Positions 1 through 16,586 are shown, counted from the first letter of the stretch. The stretch: 18,269 nucleotides of DNA from Paracoccaceae bacterium (GCA_007131945.1 SLPP01000194.1:1-18269), one strand, 5' to 3'. Notes: generated by a model from the letters alone, not told the origin. Numbers and translations are program-made.

Positions 1-121
1 CCCGGAACTCGCCGAAATACTTCGTGATCGCCGCCGTCAGCGTCGTCTTGCCATGATCCACATGACCGATCGTGCCGATGTTCACATGCGGTTTCGTCCG
101 TTCAAACTTTGCCTTCGCCAT
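1..121 (-). CDS. tuf: Elongation factor Tu, N-terminal 40 residues (partial)
   Basis: EF-Tu is the GTPase that brings aminoacyl-tRNA to the ribosomal A site. Only the first 40 codons are present; the gene runs off the left edge of the window. The visible protein begins [20 protein letters not shown] and contains the G1 P-loop GHVDHGKT, the hallmark of EF-Tu. The start is the only nearby ATG (119-121) and has an AAGGAGAGG ribosome binding site a few bases upstream. It lies 62 bases downstream of fusA on the same strand, the classic last position of the str operon (rpsL-rpsG-fusA-tuf). Many proteobacteria carry a second tuf elsewhere, which cannot be judged here. Confidence 0.97.
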   Translation of the reverse strand, partial: MAKAKFERTKPHVNIGTIGHVDHGKTTLTAAITKYFGEFR

Positions 122-183
122 GATGGCCTCTCCTTGTTCGTCGTGTCGGTGGCGGTAGGGCGGGCTTCACCCCGCCGCACCGG

Positions 184-2307
<2,124 letters not shown>

Positions 2308-2319
2308 GATCGTGGCTCC

Positions 2320-2790
2320 TTACCAGCGGTAGTGGCTGAGCGCCTTGTTGGCATCCGCCATCTTGTGCGTGTCTTCGCGCTTCTTCACGGCGGTGCCGCG
2401 GTTCTGCACCGCGTCCGACAGCTCCGCCGCGAGACGCTCTTCCATCGTGTTCTCGTTGCGCTTGCGCGCGGCGGTGATCAGCCAGCGGATCGCCAGCGCC
2501 TCGCGCCGCTCGGGACGCACCTCGACGGGGACCTGATAGGTCGCGCCGCCGACCCGGCGCGAGCGGACCTCGACCGAGGGCTTGATGTTGTCGAGCGCCT
2601 CGTGGAAGACCTCGACCGGCGCGCGCTTGAGTTTCTTCTCGACGCGTTCAAGGGCGTTGTAGACGATCGACTCGGCGACGGACTTCTTGCCGTCGATCAT
2701 CAGGTTGTTCATGAACTTGGTCAGCACCGTGTCGCCATACTTGGCGTCGGGCAGGACTTCGCGCTTCTCGGCAGCGTGACGACGCGACAT
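2320..2790 (-). CDS. rpsG: 30S ribosomal protein S7
   Basis: S7 is a primary 16S rRNA binding protein that nucleates assembly of the 30S head. The 156-residue protein begins [20 protein letters not shown] and ends in KALSHYRW, both typical of the family; the length matches other bacterial S7 proteins. It contains the family signature around [16 protein letters not shown]. The start codon follows TAAGGAG, in which the TAA is the rpsL stop, so rpsL and rpsG are separated by only 12 bases and are probably coupled. In enterobacteria S7 is the translational repressor of this operon and acts in a larger rpsL-rpsG gap; here the gap is too short to hold such a structure on its own. Confidence 0.99.
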   Translation of the reverse strand: MSRRHAAEKREVLPDAKYGDTVLTKFMNNLMIDGKKSVAESIVYNALERVEKKLKRAPVEVFHEALDNIKPSVEVRSRRVGGATYQVPVEVRPERREALAIRWLITAARKRNENTMEERLAAELSDAVQNRGTAVKKREDTHKMADANKALSHYRW

Positions 2791-2802
2791 CGAACTCTCT
2801 CC

Positions 2803-3174
2803 TTACTTCGGACGCTTGGCGCCGTATTTCGACCGGCGCTGGCGACGGTCCTTCACGCCCTGGGTATCCAGCACGCCGCGCAGGATGTGGTAGCGCACGC
2901 CCGGAAGGTCCTTCACGCGCCCGCCGCGGATCAGCACGACCGAGTGCTCCTGAAGGTTGTGCTTCTCACCGGGGATGTAGCTGATCACCTCGTAGCCGTT
3001 CGTCAGTCGCACTTTCGCAACCTTCCGCATGGCCGAGTTCGGCTTCTTCGGCGTCGTCGTGTAGACGCGCGTGCAGACCCCGCGCTTCTGGGGGCACTGC
3101 TCCAGGTGCAGCGACTTGGAGCGCTTTACTTTCGGCTGCCGCGGCTTGCGGATCAGCTGCTGGATCGTTGGCAT
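2803..3174 (-). CDS. rpsL: 30S ribosomal protein S12
   Basis: S12 sits at the decoding centre and controls accuracy. The 123-residue protein is full length, beginning [15 protein letters not shown] and ending [10 protein letters not shown]. It shows PKKPNSA with Lys43, and GRVKDLPG with Lys88 and Asp89. Both lysines, whose substitution gives streptomycin resistance, have the sensitive-type residue, and Asp89 is the usual methylthiolation site. It is the first gene of the str operon (rpsL-rpsG-fusA-tuf). The upstream ribosome binding site is only moderate (GGGAAG about 7 bases before ATG). The likely promoter is at 3413-3441, inside the end of the preceding transporter gene, giving a leader of roughly 230 bases. 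Confidence 0.99.
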   Translation of the reverse strand: MPTIQQLIRKPRQPKVKRSKSLHLEQCPQKRGVCTRVYTTTPKKPNSAMRKVAKVRLTNGYEVISYIPGEKHNLQEHSVVLIRGGRVKDLPGVRYHILRGVLDTQGVKDRRQRRSKYGAKRPK

Positions 3175-3324
3175 TCCGGTTCTTCCCGTTTTGCAACCCG
3201 TCTCATGTCTCGTGGCGCTGGCGCGCCGTCTCGGCGTGTCCGACCTGCGCGCGAATCGCTCCGGTCAAAACACGAAACCGCATGCGTTGCCCGGTTCCGG
3301 AAACGCCGCGGTGGAATTCCAGAG

Positions 3325-3349
3325 GATCGGGGCGCCCATCGCCCGGATC
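3325..3349 (-). other. Hairpin in the rpsL leader
   Basis: On the minus strand GATC, a C, GGGCG, a 5-base loop, CGCCC, a C and GATC form a symmetrical hairpin: five GC-rich inner pairs and four outer pairs separated by one C-C mismatch. It lies about 150 bases before rpsL, inside the predicted str-operon leader (3175-3406). There is no U tract, so it is not an intrinsic terminator. The rest of the 3175-3394 gap shows no open reading frame and no RNA gene that I can recognise. Confidence 0.4.
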
Positions 3350-3394
3350 GTGACCACAGAGGTATCTATAGCCCCGAAGCCTTCATGCGAGACG

Positions 3395-4336
3395 TCAGCC
3401 GCGGGTGCCGGCCGTATAGGGGGACTCGGGGGGGTTGTCAACAGCCCGGCCGGCGCGCGCCCGGGCGAGTTGCCGCGCCAGCCGCTGCTCGCGATAGAGC
3501 GTGAAGATGCCGGTGCCGACGATCAGCGCCGCTCCGAGCTTGGTCAGGTTGTCGGGCCAGTCGCCAAAGACCAGAAGGCCGAGGATCAGCGCCCAGACGA
3601 GGCCAGTATAGCGGAAGGGCGAGACGACGCCCAGCTCGCCCACCCGCATCGCGACGATGCTGAGCAGGTATCCCGCGATGATGAACACGACGGCACCGCC
3701 AAGATAGGTCCAGCTCGATGCGGCGGGGCGCACCCAGTCCTCGGAAAGCGCGCCGAGGGCGGCGAAAACCGTGACCCCGCCCGCGGTCGCCAGCGCCAGG
3801 AGCATCGAGGGAACCGCCGGCGGCATCCGCCGGGTGACGAGGTCGCGCAGCGTGACGAAACCCACCGCGGCAAGCGCGTAGAGCGCGTAGACGTCGATCC
3901 CATCGGGTCCCGGCCGGACGATCAGCAGCACGCCGAGGAAGCCGACCGCGATGGCGAGGAAGCGCCGCCATCCCACCGGCTCGCGCAGGAAGACCGCCCC
4001 GGCCAGCGCGATGGTCAGCGGTGCGGCCTGCAGGATCGCCGTCAGCGTCGCCAGCGGCATGTTGAAGAGCGCGGTAAGGAAGAAGAAGGTCGCGCCGCAT
4101 TCGGCGACGACCCGAACCGCGATGAGCCACCGGTCCCCGTTCATTTCGGGCAAGCGCAACGCACCCATCCACCAGGCAATCGTCGCGAAGGCCAGGGTCG
4201 TCAGCACCCCGCGCAGGAAGATCGCCTGAAAAAGCGGCAGATCCGCCGAGACCAGCTTCATAAGCGTGTCGTTGAGCACGAAGGCGGCCATGCCGACCGT
4301 CATGAAGAGCGCGCCGCGCGCGTTGTCGGAGAGCAT
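3395..4336 (-). CDS. DMT-superfamily (EamA) inner-membrane transporter
   Basis: This is a predicted small-molecule permease or exporter of the drug/metabolite transporter superfamily; the substrate cannot be told from sequence. The 313 residues contain about ten hydrophobic segments in two EamA repeats (about 9-141 and 150-282). The first repeat ends with the family hallmark LREPVGWRRFLAIAVGFLG followed by VLLIVRPG (118-142). The N terminus (residues 8-29) is the first membrane helix, so there is no cleaved signal peptide. The C-terminal tail from about residue 282 is basic and then proline-rich (YREQRLARQLARARAGR). The ATG start has only a weak upstream GGA. The gene lies between the rpoC terminator and rpsL, with paired palindromes immediately upstream. 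Its last codons overlap the predicted str promoter. Related families include S-adenosylmethionine and amino-acid exporters; I assign none of these. Confidence 0.9.
   Translation of the reverse strand: MLSDNARGALFMTVGMAAFVLNDTLMKLVSADLPLFQAIFLRGVLTTLAFATIAWWMGALRLPEMNGDRWLIAVRVVAECGATFFFLTALFNMPLATLTAILQAAPLTIALAGAVFLREPVGWRRFLAIAVGFLGVLLIVRPGPDGIDVYALYALAAVGFVTLRDLVTRRMPPAVPSMLLALATAGGVTVFAALGALSEDWVRPAASSWTYLGGAVVFIIAGYLLSIVAMRVGELGVVSPFRYTGLVWALILGLLVFGDWPDNLTKLGAALIVGTGIFTLYREQRLARQLARARAGRAVDNPPESPYTAGTRG
3413..3441 (-). promoter_or_regulatory. Predicted sigma70-type promoter of the str operon
   Basis: On the minus strand there is a perfect -35 hexamer TTGACA (3441-3436), a 17-base spacer and a -10-like TATACG (3418-3413). 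Transcription would start near 3406, about 230 bases before rpsL. The element lies within the last 15 codons of the transporter gene, over the residues VDNPPESPYT. The hexamer match and ideal spacing are seen directly. Its activity, and its assignment to rpsL-rpsG-fusA-tuf, are inferred from position. Confidence 0.65.
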
Positions 4337-4351
4337 CGCCGGATCCGCGAG

Positions 4352-4369
4352 AAGTTAACTTGTGCACAA
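4352..4369. promoter_or_regulatory. Two fused 10-bp palindromes, candidate operator
   Basis: AAGTTAACTT (4352-4361) and TTGTGCACAA (4360-4369) are each perfect inverted repeats and share two bases. They are AT-rich in a region that is otherwise very GC-rich. They lie 16-33 bases upstream of the transporter start and downstream of the rpoC terminator, the right place for a regulator of the transporter gene. I see no convincing -35/-10 pair between 4337 and 4406. The regulator is unknown. Confidence 0.45.
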
Positions 4370-4406
4370 TGCCGGACGCCGGCGGCAAAGGAAAGGCCCC
4401 GGCACG

Positions 4407-4433
4407 AAAAACCCCCGCGCCGGAGCGCGGGGG
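4407..4433 (-). terminator. Intrinsic terminator of the rpoBC transcript
   Basis: On the minus strand CCCCCGCGC (4433-4425), a UCCG loop and GCGCGGGGG (4420-4412) form a perfect 9-bp stem, followed at once by five U (4411-4407). The loop is a UNCG-type tetraloop closed by C-G, an unusually stable fold. It starts 25 bases after the rpoC stop. The opposite strand lacks a U tract, so it acts only on minus-strand transcription. Confidence 0.93.
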
Positions 4434-4458
4434 CGGAAAGGTCCGGACCGGGCCGCGA

Positions 4459-8703
<4,245 letters not shown>

Positions 8704-8756
8704 GTTCGGTTCCTTGCGTCAGATGCCGGGGTGAAGAGGGAGAGAACGCGCGGCCC

Positions 8757-12893
<4,137 letters not shown>

Positions 12894-12987
12894 GCTCGGT
12901 ATCACCTTTCCTCTTTCGCGGGCGCGCGTGCCGTCGGGCCTCGACCGCGCTGCCGCAAGCGAAACGGACTCAGCGGGCCCCATTCCT

Positions 12988-13009
12988 GCGGACCCACCCA
13001 AAGGTCCGC
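12988..13009 (-). other. Hairpin in the rpoB leader
   Basis: On the minus strand GCGGACC (13009-13003), an 8-base loop and GGTCCGC (12994-12988) make a perfect 7-bp stem about 95 bases before rpoB. No U tract follows, so it is not a standard terminator. It is the last of four hairpins in the rplL-rpoB gap. Confidence 0.4.
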
Positions 13010-13026
13010 GCCCGAGCCCATCGCTG

Positions 13027-13098
13027 CTTCCGGAAAACGCCCGCGAACAGGCGCTTGCCGGAAGAAGCCGCGCTCCCTTCCGTTTCGGGAAGCGCTTC
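13027..13098 (-). promoter_or_regulatory. Tandem irregular hairpins in the rplL-rpoB gap, candidate RNA processing site
   Basis: On the minus strand two adjacent bulged stems are seen. The first (13098-13064) pairs GAA, GCGCT and CCC with GGG, AGCGC and TTC, with small bulges. The second (13064-13027) has perfect outer arms CTTCCGG and CCGGAAG, and inner pairing of AA-CGCC with GGCGTT around an 8-base loop. In E. coli the same gap holds an attenuator and an RNase III cleavage site that set the L12 to beta ratio. The analogous role here is inferred from position and shape only. Confidence 0.4.
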
Positions 13099-13151
13099 AA
13101 ATGGAGGCGGCCGGGCCCGGAACAAGCCGGACCCAGCCCTGTCAGTCGACC

Positions 13152-13168
13152 CGGGTGCCGCGCACCCG
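13152..13168 (-). other. Hairpin directly after the rplL stop
   Basis: CGGGTGC (13168-13162), loop GCG and GCACCCG (13158-13152) form a perfect 7-bp stem starting 5 bases after the rplL stop codon. No U tract follows on the minus strand. It could protect the 3' end of a processed rplJ-rplL message or slow polymerase before rpoB; neither can be shown from sequence. Confidence 0.4.
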
Positions 13169-13173
13169 CGTGA

Positions 13174-13554
13174 TCACTTGAGCTCGACCTTGGCGCCCGC
13201 GGCCTCGAGCTTCTTCTTCAGCTCTTCGGCCTCGTCCTTCGGCGCCTGCTCCTTGACGGCCTTGCCGCCGGCTTCGACCAGGTCCTTGGCTTCCTTCAGG
13301 CCAAGGCCGGTGATGGCTCGGACTTCCTTGATCACGTTGATCTTGTTGGCGCCGGCCTCGACGAGGATGACGTCGAATTCGGTCTTCTCCTCCTCGGCCG
13401 CGGCGGCGGGGCCGGCGGCGGGACCGGCCATCATCACCGCGCCACCGGCGGCAGGCTCGATGCCGTATTCGTCCTTGAGGATCTGCTTCAGTTCCTGCGC
13501 TTCCAGAAGCGTCAGGTTCACGATTTGCTCGGCGAGTGCTTTGAGATCAGCCAT
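13174..13554 (-). CDS. rplL: 50S ribosomal protein L7/L12
   Basis: L7/L12 is the multicopy stalk protein that recruits and activates translational GTPases. The 126-residue acidic protein has the expected three parts: an N-terminal dimerisation and L10-binding helix pair (about 1-33), an alanine/glycine-rich flexible hinge (about 35-55) and the globular C-terminal domain. That last domain carries the signature [20 protein letters not shown] and [12 protein letters not shown] and ends [10 protein letters not shown]. It starts at ATG 13552-13554 with a weak upstream GGAA. It lies 69 bases after rplJ, the usual pair, and 280 bases before rpoB. That wide, hairpin-rich gap fits the need for more L12 than polymerase subunit. 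Confidence 0.99.
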   Translation of the reverse strand: MADLKALAEQIVNLTLLEAQELKQILKDEYGIEPAAGGAVMMAGPAAGPAAAAEEEKTEFDVILVEAGANKINVIKEVRAITGLGLKEAKDLVEAGGKAVKEQAPKDEAEELKKKLEAAGAKVELK

Positions 13555-13623
13555 TGTTCCGTTTCCATTCTGTCAGATGTGTTCCGGCATGGGGACATGC
13601 GCCCGATGCAGGCAGACGTATGC

Positions 13624-14139
13624 TCAAGCGGCTTCCCGCTCCTCCAGGGTGGAGAGGATGCCCGCGATGTTCGAAGCTGGCGCGCCAATGGCCCCCGCGA
13701 TGTTCGCCGCCGGCGCCCCGATGCACGACACGACCTGAGCGATGAGCTCTTCGCGCGAAGGCATCGACGCGACGGCCTTGACACCGTCGGAATCCAGTGC
13801 CGTCCCGCCCATCGCGCCGCCGAGGATGACAAACTTCTTGTTGTCCTTGGCGAACTCGTCCGAGACCTTCGCCGCAGTGACGGGGTCCTCGGAATAGGCG
13901 AGCACGGTCATGCCCGTCAGAAGGGAGGCGATGCTTTCGCAGGGCTTACCTTCAAGGGCGATCTTGGCGAGCCTGTTCTTGGCAACGCGCACGGCCCCGC
14001 CCGCTTCGCGCATGCGCGCGCGCAGGACCTGCATCTCGGCAACCGTCAGACCTGCGTAGTGCGCAACGACGACCACGCCAGAGCTTTCGAAGATCTGGCC
14101 GAGTTCCTCGACCACTTTCTCTTTCTGGGCTCTATCCAC
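13624..14139 (-). CDS. rplJ: 50S ribosomal protein L10
   Basis: L10 anchors the L7/L12 dimers to 23S rRNA at the stalk base. I place the start at a GTG codon (14137-14139), giving 171 residues beginning (M)[19 protein letters not shown], the start usual for Rhodobacterales L10 as I recall it. A TTG four codons upstream is also open, but it overlaps the GGAG ribosome binding site (14146-14149), which is 6 bases before the GTG and so fits the GTG, not the TTG. The C-terminal part carries the repeated [13 protein letters not shown] segments of the alphaproteobacterial L10 L12-binding helix. It follows a long structured leader (14140-14409). L10 with L12 represses its own translation in E. coli. 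Confidence 0.97.
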   Translation of the reverse strand: MDRAQKEKVVEELGQIFESSGVVVVAHYAGLTVAEMQVLRARMREAGGAVRVAKNRLAKIALEGKPCESIASLLTGMTVLAYSEDPVTAAKVSDEFAKDNKKFVILGGAMGGTALDSDGVKAVASMPSREELIAQVVSCIGAPAANIAGAIGAPASNIAGILSTLEEREAA

Positions 14140-14409
14140 AGTTAGCTCCAAGTTTGGGGGTTGCCCCCCGGCTCATGTTTGCTCCCGGCCTGCCGCCGGC
14201 AGCGATCGGGTCCGCAAGGGAGCCGAGGCCAGGACCGCCCGAGGTCGCGCCCCGGAACTTCCGTCTCGTTCCCCATCTCGGGCAGGAAATTAAGCCGCTC
14301 GGGTCGAAACCCTCCCGGCACCCGCCGTCTCGGACAGGACGCGGCGACGCGCTCGGACGCCGCCCCGCCATTCGCCCGCCCGCCCCGGGAAGGGCGGCCG
14401 GGCAAATTC
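14140..14409 (-). promoter_or_regulatory. Structured rplJ leader (candidate L10 autoregulatory leader)
   Basis: This 270-base gap between rplA and rplJ has no coding frame of its own. On the minus strand it holds a UUCG-loop hairpin GGGT-TTCG-ACCC (14312-14301); a GGAAC/GTTCC stem whose left arm could instead pair with an upstream TTCC; a CTGCC-GGC-GGCAG stem near 14191-14203; and a GGGGG-GCAA-CCCCC hairpin (14169-14156), with a GNRA loop, ending 6 bases before the ribosome binding site. No U tract or convincing promoter is seen. In many bacteria this interval is the L10-L12 binding leader, but I could not confirm the kink-turn consensus by eye. Confidence 0.45.
14146..14149 (-). promoter_or_regulatory. 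rplJ ribosome binding site (decides the GTG start)
   Basis: GGAG on the minus strand lies 6 bases before the GTG at 14139-14137. The alternative TTG codon (14151-14149) overlaps this site and has only C and A bases just upstream, so it lacks a binding site of its own. Confidence 0.8.
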
Positions 14410-15108
14410 TCAATGCGCCGTCGCCGACGCCAGATCGAGGCTCACGCCCGGCCCCATGGTCGAACTCAGCGACACCTTGCGCAGATAGGTGCCCTTGGCG
14501 CCCGAGGGCTTGGCGCGGCTGACCGCCTCGACGAAGGCGCGGATGTTCTGTGCCAGCGCCTCGTCGGGGAAGGATACCTTGCCGACGCCGGCATGGATCA
14601 CGCCGGCCTTCTCGACCTTGAACTGGACCTCGCCGCCCTTGGCGTTGTTCACCGCCTGCGCGACATCCATCGTCACCGTGCCGACCTTGGGGTTCGGCAT
14701 CAGGTTGCGCGGGCCGAGGATCTTGCCCAGCCGGCCGACGAGCGGCATCATGTCGGGCGTGGCGATGCAGCGATCGAACTCGATCTTGCCCGACTGGATC
14801 GTCTCCATCAGGTCCTCGGCGCCGACGATGTCGGCCCCGGCTTCCTTCGCCTCGTCGGCCTTCGCGCCGCGGGCGAAGACCGCCACGCGCACCGTCTTGC
14901 CGGTGCCGTTGGGCAGGGTGACGACGCCGCGGACCATCTGGTCGGCATGGCGCGGATCGACGCCCAGGTTCATCGCCACCTCGACCGTCTCGTCGAACTT
15001 CGCCGTCGCCGCCTGCTTGATCAGCGCCACCGCCTCCTCGACCGAGAGGTTCGTCTTGCCGTCGATGATCGCGCGCGCGGCGCGGGTGCGTTTGCCGTGC
15101 TTGGCCAT
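14410..15108 (-). CDS. rplA: 50S ribosomal protein L1
   Basis: L1 forms the mobile stalk near the ribosomal E site and helps release deacylated tRNA. The 232-residue protein begins [20 protein letters not shown] at ATG 15106-15108, has the family length, and contains the RNA-contact segments KFDETVEV and GNLMPNPK-like [14 protein letters not shown]. The same frame is open 75 codons upstream, but that stretch overlaps rplK and is a shadow of it. Only 2 bases separate the rplK stop (TAA) from the rplA ATG, and the ribosome binding site lies within the end of rplK, so the two are translationally coupled. In E. coli L1 represses this operon by binding its message; a target would be expected near the rplK leader. 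Confidence 0.99.
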   Translation of the reverse strand: MAKHGKRTRAARAIIDGKTNLSVEEAVALIKQAATAKFDETVEVAMNLGVDPRHADQMVRGVVTLPNGTGKTVRVAVFARGAKADEAKEAGADIVGAEDLMETIQSGKIEFDRCIATPDMMPLVGRLGKILGPRNLMPNPKVGTVTMDVAQAVNNAKGGEVQFKVEKAGVIHAGVGKVSFPDEALAQNIRAFVEAVSRAKPSGAKGTYLRKVSLSSTMGPGVSLDLASATAH

Positions 15109-15110
15109 GA

Positions 15111-15563
15111 TTACCCCCTCACCTCGATGCCGCAGGACTTCGCCGAGCCGAGGATGATCTGCATCGCCCCCTCGACATCGTTGGCGTTCAGGTCCTTCAT
15201 CTTCGCCTCGGCGATCTCGCGCACCTGCTTGACGGTGACGTAGCCCGCCACGTCCCGGCCCGGCTTTTCCGAGCCCTTGGCGCGCGCACGCTTGCCCACC
15301 GGCTTCAGACCCGCGGCCTTCTTCAGGTACCACGAGGCCGGCGGCGTCTTAAGTTCCATGGTGAAGGACTTGTCCTGGTAGTAGGTGATCACCACCGGCA
15401 CCGGCGCGCCCTGCTCCATGTCCTGGGTCTTCGCGTTGAAGTCCTTGCAGAACTGCATGATGTTGATGCCGCGCTGACCCAGCGCGGGCCCGACGGGCGG
15501 CGAGGGGTTGGCCTGCCCCGCCTTTACCTGCAGCTTGAGCTGCCCGATCACTTTCTTGGCCAT
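15111..15563 (-). CDS. rplK: 50S ribosomal protein L11
   Basis: L11 is part of the GTPase-associated centre and the target of thiostrepton; it is also needed for RelA activation. The 150-residue protein begins [20 protein letters not shown]. It shows the thiostrepton-contact segment [20 protein letters not shown], with Pro22 and Pro23 equivalent to the prolines mutated in resistant strains. It is a few residues longer than the E. coli protein because of a basic insertion ([14 protein letters not shown]) typical of relatives. The start has a strong AGAAGGAGAGG ribosome binding site. It follows nusG by 107 bases, with no terminator or convincing promoter in the gap, so it is probably read together with nusG. 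Confidence 0.99.
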   Translation of the reverse strand: MAKKVIGQLKLQVKAGQANPSPPVGPALGQRGINIMQFCKDFNAKTQDMEQGAPVPVVITYYQDKSFTMELKTPPASWYLKKAAGLKPVGKRARAKGSEKPGRDVAGYVTVKQVREIAEAKMKDLNANDVEGAMQIILGSAKSCGIEVRG

Positions 15564-15670
15564 GCGGCCTCTCCTTCTCTCACCGCCCCCGGCTTTCGAG
15601 GGCCTGGTTTAGTGGTCCGGTCCGGCAGGCAGGGGAATGACCCGGGCCGCCTCGCCTCCCACGGGATCGC

Positions 15671-16204
15671 TCAGGTGGTCTTCGACACCTGAGTGAATTC
15701 CAGATCGACCGGCGTCGGCCGGCCGAAGATCGACACCATCACCTTGAGGCGGGCATTGTCCTCGTCCACTTCCTCGACCATGCCCGAGAACCCCTCGAAC
15801 GGACCGTCATTCACCTTCACCTGCTCGCCGATCTCGTAATGGATCAGGTTGCGCGGCGCGATCTCGCCCTCCTCGACGCGGTTGAGGATCAGGTTGACCT
15901 CGTCGTCGCGCATCGGGCTGGGCTTGCCCGGCTGGCCGAGGAAACCCGTCACCCGGTTGATCGAGTTGATCAGGTGATAGGTGCGGCTGTTCATGTCCAT
16001 GCGCACCAGCACGTAGCCGGGCATGAAGCGCCGCTCGCTCGTCACCTTCTTGCCGCGCCGGACCTCGATCACCTCCTCGGTGGGCACCAGAACTTCCTCG
16101 ATCTCGTCCTCGAGACCGGCCTCGGCGGCAGCGTGACGGATCTGTTCGGCGACCTTCTTCTCGAAATTCGACAGAACGCTCACCGAATACCAGCGTTTCG
16201 CCAT
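15671..16204 (-). CDS. nusG: Transcription elongation and antitermination factor NusG
   Basis: NusG binds RNA polymerase through its N-terminal domain and links it to Rho or to ribosomal protein S10 through its KOW domain. The 177-residue protein has the NGN domain (about 4-110; WYSVSV, then RRFMPGYVLVRM at 58-69) and a KOW domain (about 125-175) containing GEQVKVNDGPFEGFSGMVEE and the ending SIFGRPTPVDLEFTQV. The length is normal. The ATG start has TTGGAGAGG just upstream. It follows secE, as in most bacteria, but here 184 bases separate them, and the gap holds both a promoter-like pair and a terminator-like hairpin. nusG expression is therefore probably not set by secE readthrough alone. 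Confidence 0.99.
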   Translation of the reverse strand: MAKRWYSVSVLSNFEKKVAEQIRHAAAEAGLEDEIEEVLVPTEEVIEVRRGKKVTSERRFMPGYVLVRMDMNSRTYHLINSINRVTGFLGQPGKPSPMRDDEVNLILNRVEEGEIAPRNLIHYEIGEQVKVNDGPFEGFSGMVEEVDEDNARLKVMVSIFGRPTPVDLEFTQVSKTT

Positions 16205-16282
16205 GCCTCTCCAACCTCGTGCCGGGCGGAGCCTTCCGCCGTCTGTTCCGTTCCCGCCCCGCGCCGGGGCCGTCCACAGAGC

Positions 16283-16311
16283 AAAAAAACGCGCGCACCG
16301 AATCGGTGCGC
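16283..16311 (-). terminator. Terminator or attenuator between secE and nusG
   Basis: On the minus strand GCGCACCG (16311-16304), a 3-base loop and CGGTGCGC (16300-16293) form a perfect 8-bp stem, followed by GCG and seven U (16289-16283). It starts 78 bases after the secE stop and ends 79 bases before nusG. The three bases between stem and U run may weaken it. It may end secE messages, or attenuate transcripts from the candidate nusG promoter at 16337-16365, which lies upstream of it. Confidence 0.75.
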
Positions 16312-16336
16312 TGCCTGTCGTGTGGGGTTGGCGCCT

Positions 16337-16365
16337 CGTCTAGCGCCCCTTGCGCGGCATTTCAA
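16337..16365 (-). promoter_or_regulatory. Candidate nusG promoter
   Basis: TTGAAA (16365-16360), a 17-base spacer and TAGACG (16342-16337) on the minus strand. The -35 and the next three bases (TTGAAATGC) are the same as in the secE promoter candidate. The -10 is weak (3 of 6). Transcription would start near 16330, upstream of the hairpin at 16283-16311, giving a leader of about 125 bases. Confidence 0.4.
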
Positions 16366-16388
16366 GAGCCCGCGTCGTGGCCCGCGGC

Positions 16389-16586
16389 TCAGCCGACGAG
16401 GCCGAGGATACCGGCCAGTCCCTGCCGGATCAGCCAGTCGACGAAAAAGAAGAAGATCGCCGTCAGCGTCGCCAGGATCAGCACCATGATCGTCGAGACC
16501 GTCACCTCGCGCCGGTTCGGCCAGACAACCTTGGCGGTTTCCGAACGGACCTGCTGCAGGAAGGTCAGGGGATTCGTCTTGGCCAT
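16389..16586 (-). CDS. secE: Preprotein translocase subunit SecE
   Basis: SecE clamps and stabilises SecY in the inner-membrane protein channel. The 65-residue protein is of the short, single-helix type. An amphipathic N-terminal segment with the conserved VVWPNRREV (20-28) is followed by one membrane helix (about 31-53, IMVLILATLTAIFFFFVDWLI) and a short tail. The start is ATG 16584-16586 with AGGA 9 bases upstream; the frame stays open 19 codons further, but that part runs into the predicted promoter and is not conserved. It lies upstream of nusG, the usual partner. No tRNA-Trp gene precedes it in this window, although tRNA-Trp is found there in many bacteria. Confidence 0.98.
   Translation of the reverse strand: MAKTNPLTFLQQVRSETAKVVWPNRREVTVSTIMVLILATLTAIFFFFVDWLIRQGLAGILGLVG

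Noticed and set aside
3361..3370. TATAGATA on the minus strand as a second rpsL -10 element
   Set aside because: No -35 hexamer is found 16-18 bases upstream; the nearest similar bases are 22 away.
12894..13100. A 69-codon N-terminal extension of rpoB in frame
   Set aside because: It is unlike known RpoB N termini, lies across predicted hairpins, and the ATG at 12893 has a good ribosome binding site and the expected start MAQ.
14361..14400. GC-rich inverted repeat after rplA as a terminator
   Set aside because: A CCGCCC/GGGCGG stem can form but it is followed by GC-rich sequence without U residues.
15109..15333. An upstream start for rplA
   Set aside because: It would overlap rplK by over 200 bases; the sequence there is a frame shadow of rplK and the L1 start [13 protein letters not shown] is canonical.
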